Source: an uncultured Bacillota bacterium (GTDB lineage: Bacteria; Bacillota_I; Bacilli_A; RF39; UBA660). Taken from it: DNA of 11,459 nt. Below the pieces are notes generated by a model. The model did no database searches, was not told the DNA's origin, and saw nothing but the letters and a program-made list of their open reading frames with translations. The stretch spans positions 1 through 11,459 of the forward strand of contig CAMUZJ010000034.1 in assembly GCA_947165195.1 (NCBI GenBank), in the 5' to 3' direction. Below are positions 7,307 through 11,459 of this stretch, piece by piece. Positions within the stretch are counted from its first letter, which is position 1, and every line of letters begins with the position of its first letter. Position numbers and translations under genes: made by a program.

Positions 7307-8141
7307 AATAATTTCTATCATCCTCTTCCCTATTATTCATAACAGGATTCACCATATTCGAATATAAAGAACTAGGTGGAGAAGATAATTCCTCATTACT
7401 CTCTTCTTCCTTTAATAAATCAGAAGGAAACATTCTCCCCTTATCCATATTCTCTCCATTCTTTTCAATATCAAAATCTAAAAAACTCTTCGTAGGATTA
7501 TCTAAATCTATCAATAAATCTATTTTATTATCACTCTTATAAATTGGAACCTTTAATCCAACATCTCCACGGATATGAATAGTAGTTCCATCTGGAAGTA
7601 AATAATTAACTGCAGGTACCTTGCCAAAAGGAATGACAGATTCCATAGTAAAATTTAAATTTTTTTCTAAAGTACCATAATCAACTAAATACTGAATAGT
7701 CTTCATTCGCTTCAAATAAGAAATAAAATAAATTACAAATAATAATATAAATAAAGCTCCTAAAGAGAAAAAGAAGAAAATAAGTGGATTAGTAGCATAA
7801 TCAAACTCTGTCATACAAGTGCTAGGATTATTTGGATTATAATATACTTTATTTTTTGAAAAAGAAAATTTCTCTGTACTTTTAGAAGACTCACACGTTA
7901 AAACATCCTCTTTTACTTGATAATAATAAATAGGACTACAAAGAGTACTACCACTTTCCCTATTCGTTATACAATTATCCTCTACTTTAATTGCTACCAC
8001 ATTTTCTGTTAAAGATATTCTTTCATAAATATTCATAATTGAAAGAATAAATGCTAACAAAAGAAAAATAACTCCTATGACACAAAAAATTAATATATAT
8101 CGAAATTTCTTTTTTACATTAGCTAAATTCACTTGATACAT
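7305..8141 (-). CDS. DUF3592-like two-helix membrane protein
   Basis: 278 residues from the chosen start. It has a membrane helix at about 15-36, an extracytoplasmic domain (about 40-118), a second helix (about 119-142) and a C-terminal cytoplasmic part ending in an acidic, serine-rich tail. The outer domain contains the strand-loop VYYNPNNPSTC after a YYYQV strand, characteristic of DUF3592 proteins, and four cysteines (57, 68, 83, 109) that could form two disulfides. The part after helix 2 repeats a similar beta pattern (NYLLPDGTTIHIRG). DUF3592 has no established function. AAAGGAG sits 9 nt before the ATG at 8141, and an extended -10 lies 41 nt upstream. A longer frame starting with TTG at 8213 lacks a ribosome binding site and overlaps that promoter, so it was not used. 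It converges on guaA. Confidence 0.82.
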   Translation of the reverse strand: MYQVNLANVKKKFRYILIFCVIGVIFLLLAFILSIMNIYERISLTENVVAIKVEDNCITNRESGSTLCSPIYYYQVKEDVLTCESSKSTEKFSFSKNKVYYNPNNPSTCMTEFDYATNPLIFFFFSLGALFILLFVIYFISYLKRMKTIQYLVDYGTLEKNLNFTMESVIPFGKVPAVNYLLPDGTTIHIRGDVGLKVPIYKSDNKIDLLIDLDNPTKSFLDFDIEKNGENMDKGRMFPSDLLKEEESNEELSSPPSSLYSNMVNPVMNNREEDDRNY

Positions 8142-8181
8142 ATCTCTACTCTCCTTTATACAGTTATCATCTATACTATCT

Positions 8182-8190
8182 ATTATAACA
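8182..8190 (-). promoter_or_regulatory. Extended -10 promoter of the DUF3592-like gene
   Basis: TGTTATAAT on the minus strand is a perfect extended -10 box, with TTGATG 20 nt upstream as a poorly spaced -35. The transcript start near 8175 gives a short leader to the AAAGGAG at 8151-8157 and supports the start at 8141. Confidence 0.65.
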
Positions 8191-8211
8191 TCTTCTACAA
8201 AAGAAAACATC

Positions 8212-8240
8212 AAAAAAAGTAAGCATAATAAATACTTACT
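8212..8240 (-). terminator. Rho-independent terminator of the DUF4230 gene
   Basis: Minus strand AGTAAGTA (8233-8240) pairs with TGCTTACT (8218-8225) with one G-T pair and a 7-nt loop, followed by T6. It lies 12 nt past the DUF4230 stop codon and directly before the promoter of the next gene. Confidence 0.8.
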
Positions 8241-8252
8241 CTAAATAAACTA

Positions 8253-8846
8253 CTAATCATTTGATTTTACTTTTATCTCATAACCCTTAGGTATAGAATC
8301 TTGTATAATTCCCTTGATTAATGCCTCAGCTTGTGTATCGGCCATTTCTAGTATTCCCATATTAGTCATTTTCTCTTTGGTATCTTTTTCTGCTTCTACT
8401 TTTGCTCTTTCTGCATCTTCTTTTGAATCTGTATTAAATAAAGAAAATTTACTATCCATAAATGATACATTGGTAATTTTTACATCTAATATTCTAGCTT
8501 TTGGGATACTTATAGAAATTGTCTTTGTAAGATTATCAGAACTTATATCTACTTCACTAATATCAATTCCAGCTCTTACTATGGCATCATACTCAATTAT
8601 AAAGTCTGATCTGTTAAGAATACGAATTCCATCATCCTTAAATTTATATAATCCCTTATACTTTAAAGTAGATGTTGTTAATTCACTTGACTTTTCTAAA
8701 GTAGCAATTAATAATTCTGAATCTACTTTTTCTTTTACTGTAAGTTTTATATAGATAGAACCTACTAATAGTAGAATAGATATACTAATTACTAAAACAA
8801 TTAATACCTTTATATTATGACGAATTGATCTTTTTCTTACTTCCAT
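8253..8846 (-). CDS. DUF4230 family membrane-anchored protein
   Basis: 197 residues. A basic N-terminus (RKRSIRHNIK) and a membrane helix (about 12-34) are followed by an extracytoplasmic domain. The stretch LTTSTLKYKGLYKF, the FIIEYDAIVRAGIDISEVDI strand pair, the ISISIPKARILDVKI strand, and the late helix with ERAKVEAEKDTKEKM and ILEMADTQAEALIKGI are the successive landmarks of DUF4230. No biochemical function is established for the family. Members are typically single-pass envelope proteins. AGGAG lies 7 nt before the ATG. The gene has its own extended -10 promoter and terminator, so it is expressed separately although it sits in a block of five membrane-protein genes of the same orientation. 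Confidence 0.88.
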   Translation of the reverse strand: MEVRKRSIRHNIKVLIVLVISISILLLVGSIYIKLTVKEKVDSELLIATLEKSSELTTSTLKYKGLYKFKDDGIRILNRSDFIIEYDAIVRAGIDISEVDISSDNLTKTISISIPKARILDVKITNVSFMDSKFSLFNTDSKEDAERAKVEAEKDTKEKMTNMGILEMADTQAEALIKGIIQDSIPKGYEIKVKSND

Positions 8847-8880
8847 TTTACTACTCCTAACTACTCTTTTTATTTCCTTT

Positions 8881-8908
8881 ATTATATCATGAATAGGTCA
8901 AAATACAA
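8881..8908 (-). promoter_or_regulatory. Promoter of the DUF4230 gene
   Basis: Minus strand TTGTAT (8903-8908), 16-nt spacer, perfect TATAAT (8881-8886) with an extended TGA before it. The predicted start near 8874 gives a leader of about 28 nt. Confidence 0.75.
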
Positions 8909-8946
8909 AATAATAGCTAGAAAGGTATATACCAAATTCTAGCTAT
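8907..8946 (-). terminator. Terminator hairpin after lemA
   Basis: A perfect 10-bp stem (ATAGCTAGAA at 8913-8922 with TTCTAGCTAT at 8937-8946) encloses a second small palindrome, GGTATATACC (8924-8933). On the minus strand it is followed by the T-rich ATTATTTTG. It lies 14 nt after the lemA stop codon. Confidence 0.7.
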
Positions 8947-8960
8947 ATTTTACTTAAGTT

Positions 8961-9515
8961 TTATAAATTTATATGTATATCATCTTTTTTATGATTTTCT
9001 GCTTGAAATAACTCTGCCTTTTTAAAAGCAAACATACTAGCAACTATATTACTTGGAACTGTTTCAATTAATGTGTTATATCTTGTTACATCGCTATTAT
9101 AAGCAATTCTTGCATTTTTTAATTCATCTTCAATACGACTTAATTCTTGATGTAAATTATTATATTGTGTATTAGCTTTTAAATCAGGATAACTTTCTAC
9201 AGTAGCAAAGAAATGACTTAATTTATCATTCATTTGTTCTACTTGCTTTATATTTAAATCTTTATTATGTAAATAATTATTTCTTAATGAAACAATATCA
9301 TCTAATGTTTCTCCCTCATATTTAGAATAAGATTTAACACATTCTACTATATTTGGTATTAAATCAAATCTTTTACTTAAGCATGTATCAATATTTGCTT
9401 TTGCATTTTTCACTCCATTTTGTAAACGTATTAATTGGTTGTATTTTACTAAAATTAAGATAATAATAATTAATAATACTGCTAAGATAATATATACTAT
9501 ATCCATTATATTCAT
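8961..9515 (-). CDS. lemA: LemA family protein
   Basis: 184 residues. A single N-terminal membrane helix (about 5-23) is followed by a long helical bundle. Family landmarks in order: KYNQLIRLQNGVKNAKANID, the signature SKRFDLIPNIVECVKSY with Y-x-GE soon after, the ESYPDLKANTQYNNLHQEL segment, and RIEDELKNARIAYN before the closing TVPSNIVASMFAF. The molecular function of LemA is not settled. It is a widespread membrane-anchored protein often found with other envelope genes. GGGGTG lies 7 nt before the ATG at 9515. It starts 20 nt after the stop of the XRE regulator gene with no promoter between, so it is the second gene of that operon and should share its control. A hairpin terminator follows. 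Confidence 0.93.
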   Translation of the reverse strand: MNIMDIVYIILAVLLIIIILILVKYNQLIRLQNGVKNAKANIDTCLSKRFDLIPNIVECVKSYSKYEGETLDDIVSLRNNYLHNKDLNIKQVEQMNDKLSHFFATVESYPDLKANTQYNNLHQELSRIEDELKNARIAYNSDVTRYNTLIETVPSNIVASMFAFKKAELFQAENHKKDDIHINL

Positions 9516-9535
9516 TTATAACACCCCACTTATTT

Positions 9536-10534
9536 TTAATAATTTTCTATATTTACTTGATTCACATATCCATTTTCATCATAGTCTAGAAAAACTTCAT
9601 ATTGTGTCCATGAATCAAAGCTTTTCTTTAATTCTCTAAGCTCACTTGCATCAGATGTAATGGTACTACCATAAGATACTGTTATAAGATGAGTTTTATT
9701 TTTATTATTACTTGTAATAACATCATCTAATAAATTAGAAACTTGAAGACCATAAGAAGTACCAGTTGCCATTTCAAAGGAGTTATTAAATATGCTTTTT
9801 CCAACATCATTTGTATTTATGGAAGGAGTATCTTGTCCTTCTATATCCATAATAGTTACTTTATTGATATACCCTTCTTTATCATAATCAAAAGACACTT
9901 CATAATCTGTAAATGTTTTAAAATTTGTTTTTAAACTTCTAATTTCTTCTGTATCTTTAGTAGATATGTCCTTATATACAACTAGTATTAAATGATCTGA
10001 TTTTTTCTTATTATTGGTAATTACCTGATCGATTAAATCAGATACAAACATTCCATCTTTCGTACCAGAAGACATCTCAAAAGTTTTATTAAATATCTCT
10101 GGACTATTTTGGAAGGTATTAAAGATATCAAATACATTGAAAAAGTCGAAAAATCCTTTCTTATTTTTTGAATTTTCTTTTATATCTGTTACAACTTTGG
10201 TAGCTAAAATAACAGCTAGAATAATAGCTAATATTACTAATAGAACTAATAGCCATCTCCTAGGTTTTGTTTCAGTAGATGTAGTTGTTTGTTTAGTTGT
10301 ATCGATATTATGAGTATTTTCTTCTTTTTCTAATACTACTTCATCATTTGTAAGTATCTCTAACGATACATTAAATAGTTTACTTATTTCTATTAATTTA
10401 TCGGTATCTGGCTTAGATTGTCCTAATTCCCATTTAGATACTGTCTGTCTAGTAACATTTAATTGTTCTCCAAGTTCTTCTTGAGAAATGCCCTTTTTTC
10501 TTCTTAGTTGATATAATTTATCACCAAACTTCAT
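9536..10534 (-). CDS. Membrane-anchored XRE-family regulator with duplicated extracytoplasmic domain
   Basis: 332 residues. Residues 1-65 are a classic XRE/Cro helix-turn-helix (LRRKKGISQEELGEQLNVT, RQTVSKWELGQSKPD). A Thr-rich linker leads to one membrane helix (about 94-112), and the rest should face outside. That part holds two copies of an 83-residue domain, 148-230 and 249-331, alignable without gaps at an offset of 101 with 41 of 83 identical by my count. Shared marks are FN-x2-FEM-x2-GT, DxVIT, THL/DHL and YEV-x2-DYD-x2-GY. I do not know the domain's function. The layout resembles RodZ, but the helix-turn-helix is the DNA-binding type and no RodZ C-terminal domain is seen. AAAAGGAGG lies 7 nt before the ATG. 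lemA follows after 20 nt. It probably senses an envelope signal and acts on the promoter element upstream of its own gene. Confidence 0.9.
   Translation of the reverse strand: MKFGDKLYQLRRKKGISQEELGEQLNVTRQTVSKWELGQSKPDTDKLIEISKLFNVSLEILTNDEVVLEKEENTHNIDTTKQTTTSTETKPRRWLLVLLVILAIILAVILATKVVTDIKENSKNKKGFFDFFNVFDIFNTFQNSPEIFNKTFEMSSGTKDGMFVSDLIDQVITNNKKKSDHLILVVYKDISTKDTEEIRSLKTNFKTFTDYEVSFDYDKEGYINKVTIMDIEGQDTPSINTNDVGKSIFNNSFEMATGTSYGLQVSNLLDDVITSNNKNKTHLITVSYGSTITSDASELRELKKSFDSWTQYEVFLDYDENGYVNQVNIENY
9542..10093 (-). repeat. Tandem duplication encoding the two outer domains of the XRE regulator
   Basis: Codons 148-230 (9845-10093) and 249-331 (9542-9790) encode the same domain, about 49% identical and colinear without gaps, joined by an 18-residue linker. 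Confidence 0.85.
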
Positions 10535-10567
10535 AATTTTTCCTCCTTTTTTCTTTTTTTCGTACCA

Positions 10568-10633
10568 ATTGTATCATGGAAAACTTCTAAATTCTACCAA
10601 CTCAAAATGGAATTTTGTCAATTTTACGTTGCA
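10568..10633 (-). promoter_or_regulatory. Promoter and shared 43-bp element, copy A (XRE-lemA operon)
   Basis: Read on the minus strand, 10633 to 10591 is the 43-bp element shared with copy B. It begins TGCAAC, contains TTGACAAAATTCCAT (10607-10621) and ends AGTTGGTAGAAT (10591-10602). An extended -10, TGATACAAT, follows at 10568-10576 and would start transcription about 26 nt before the ATG. TTGACA and TAGAAT inside the element could also form a promoter with a long 19-nt spacer. Whether the element is an operator, an activator site or the promoter itself is not decided by the sequence. Confidence 0.65.
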
Positions 10634-10640
10634 TATACTT

Positions 10641-10667
10641 AAAAAATTAGTATCATCTACTAATTTT
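10641..10667 (-). terminator. Rho-independent terminator of the PH-domain gene
   Basis: Minus strand AAAATTAGTA (10658-10667) pairs perfectly with TACTAATTTT (10643-10652) around a 5-nt loop and ends in six T. It begins 2 nt after the stop codon at 10670, so read-through into the XRE-lemA operon should be limited. Confidence 0.8.
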
Positions 10668-10669
10668 CT

Positions 10670-11269
10670 TTATTTTTCTATCTGAACTCTTAATGATTCA
10701 TTATTACCTTCTACTTTAGAAGATAATAGGTTATAAGCTTTATAAGCAGAGTTTAATGACTCAACAGCAATTTGCATTGGAGAAATATTTCCATCCATAT
10801 TTGTATGAAAATCTTTTACTGTAACTATTAATGTTGCACTAGCATCTTCCCCTCTACTATCTACAATTCCTCCACTAACATTTACAGTACCTATATTTTT
10901 TAATGAATAATGAATAAATGAAATATTAAATGTGCCACCTCTTTTTATAATTCTTTTATTAGTAATAGCAAAATAGGTATTATTAGCTTCTAATATAGAA
11001 GAAATTAAGAAAATAACAATTCCAATCACAAACGAAATTATCCAAATAGAAAACATATTTCCAAACAGATTGAATTGGAAATCAAAATTTCCAAAATTTG
11101 CAAACATCATTATAACGGTAGAGAAAACGGATATAAAGAAAGCAAAACCTGCAGATACAAAAATATATATTCCTATTTTTTTTGCTACAAATCCCCTTTT
11201 ATTTACTCCTTCTGCAAATAACAATTCTTCATCTTCTGATAAAACATTTTGAAACATTTCTCTTTTCAT
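10670..11269 (-). CDS. PH-domain (bPH2-like) membrane protein
   Basis: 199 residues. A cytoplasmic N-terminus is followed by two membrane helices (about 33-56 and 72-94), the short loop between them rich in Phe and Asn. Then comes a bacterial pleckstrin-homology-like domain (about 97-180) with the hallmark NTYFAITNKRIIKRGG, the SLKNIGTVNVSGGIVD strand pair and a C-terminal helix (AVESLNSAYKAYNLL). Proteins of this type occur in cell-envelope gene sets in Bacillota. No ligand is known for this one. AAAGGAG sits 9 nt before the ATG. It is a single-gene unit with its own terminator. Its upstream region carries the 43-bp element also found before the XRE-lemA operon, so the two are probably co-regulated although not co-transcribed. 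Confidence 0.85.
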   Translation of the reverse strand: MKREMFQNVLSEDEELLFAEGVNKRGFVAKKIGIYIFVSAGFAFFISVFSTVIMMFANFGNFDFQFNLFGNMFSIWIISFVIGIVIFLISSILEANNTYFAITNKRIIKRGGTFNISFIHYSLKNIGTVNVSGGIVDSRGEDASATLIVTVKDFHTNMDGNISPMQIAVESLNSAYKAYNLLSSKVEGNNESLRVQIEK

Positions 11270-11307
11270 ATTAATTATCTCCTTTCATTTTTTCTTTGTT
11301 TGTACTA

Positions 11308-11373
11308 ATTTTATCAAAATAAATAATACAATTCTACCAACTTAACATGGAATTTTGTCAACTTATAGTTGCA
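11308..11373 (-). promoter_or_regulatory. Promoter and shared 43-bp element, copy B (PH-domain gene)
   Basis: Read on the minus strand, 11373 to 11331 matches copy A at 37 of 43 positions without gaps, including TGCAAC, TTGACAAAATTCCAT and AGTTGGTAGAAT. Downstream, TGATAAAAT (11308-11316) occupies the same place as the extended -10 of copy A. The element ends 62 bp from the ATG, against 57 bp in copy A. Confidence 0.65.
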
Positions 11374-11420
11374 CTTTTGTACAATATCTTTATCCTCATA
11401 GCTTAACCCTAACTTAATTA

Positions 11421-11447
11421 ATGGCTCTCAACTATTGTGAGAGCCAT
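11421..11447. terminator. Strong hairpin near the right edge, probable terminator of a gene outside the window
   Basis: A perfect 10-bp GC-containing stem (ATGGCTCTCA / TGAGAGCCAT) has a 7-nt loop. The flanks are only moderately T-rich (CTTTACTTTAAT on the plus side). No gene on either strand between 11270 and 11459 needs it, so it most likely ends a minus-strand gene starting to the right. Confidence 0.5.
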
Positions 11448-11459
11448 CTTTACTTTAAT

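Noticed and set aside
8142..8213. N-terminal extension of the DUF3592-like protein from a TTG at 8213
   Set aside because: There is no ribosome binding site before it, and it overlaps a perfect extended -10 promoter. The ATG at 8141 has AAAGGAG at ideal spacing.
8314..8754. Open frame of 146 codons on the plus strand
   Set aside because: It lies wholly opposite the DUF4230 gene, which has a ribosome binding site, promoter and family match. The plus frame has none of these.
9536..10534. RodZ-type cell-shape protein
   Set aside because: The helix-turn-helix is the DNA-binding XRE kind with a WELGQSKPD motif, the outer part is a duplicated domain unlike the RodZ C-terminus, and the neighbours are not cell-shape genes.

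Overview
The window is strongly AT-rich, with short intergenic gaps, AGGAGG-type ribosome binding sites, U-tract terminators and the standard bacterial code (Trp is always TGG). It carries class B-like sortase, LemA, DUF4230, DUF3592 and bacterial PH-domain genes and a lipobox lipoprotein, with no outer-membrane genes. This points to a low-GC Bacillota, plausibly one of the AT-rich gut Bacilli lineages. That placement is an inference from composition and gene families.

Layout. 1-958 (minus): a 115-residue helical protein followed by a larger protein that runs off the left edge. The pair resembles a type VII secretion small partner plus LXG-like effector. 1052-1834 (minus): class B-like sortase with its own terminator. 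1957-2661 (plus): orphan lipoprotein. 2670-4070 (minus): a two-gene operon of a cysteine-cluster protein of unknown function and a histidine phosphatase family protein whose RHG motif reads VHG. 4226-7276 (plus): guaB-guaA, the two-step IMP to GMP branch, behind a strong promoter and followed by a bidirectional hairpin. 7305-11269 (minus): a run of five small membrane proteins in four transcription units: DUF3592-like, DUF4230, LemA plus a membrane-anchored XRE regulator (one operon), and a PH-domain membrane protein.

The most notable signal is at the right end. A 43-bp sequence (37 of 43 identical, no gaps) occurs at 10591-10633 and 11331-11373. It lies at nearly the same distance upstream of the XRE-lemA operon and of the PH-domain gene. 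The XRE protein has an N-terminal DNA-binding domain, one transmembrane helix, and two tandem copies of an 83-residue extracytoplasmic domain. The simplest reading is a small envelope-sensing regulon: a one-component membrane regulator controls its own operon with LemA, plus a separate PH-domain membrane protein, through a shared promoter element. This model is inferred from sequence layout only.

Other points worth a second look are a 14-bp perfect palindrome inside the promoter of the cysteine-cluster gene (divergent from guaB), the sortase and phosphatase that each lack an expected active-site arginine, and the truncated secretion-like pair at the left edge. No tRNA, rRNA, insertion sequence or CRISPR array was seen. 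No stretch over 300 bases lacks a gene.
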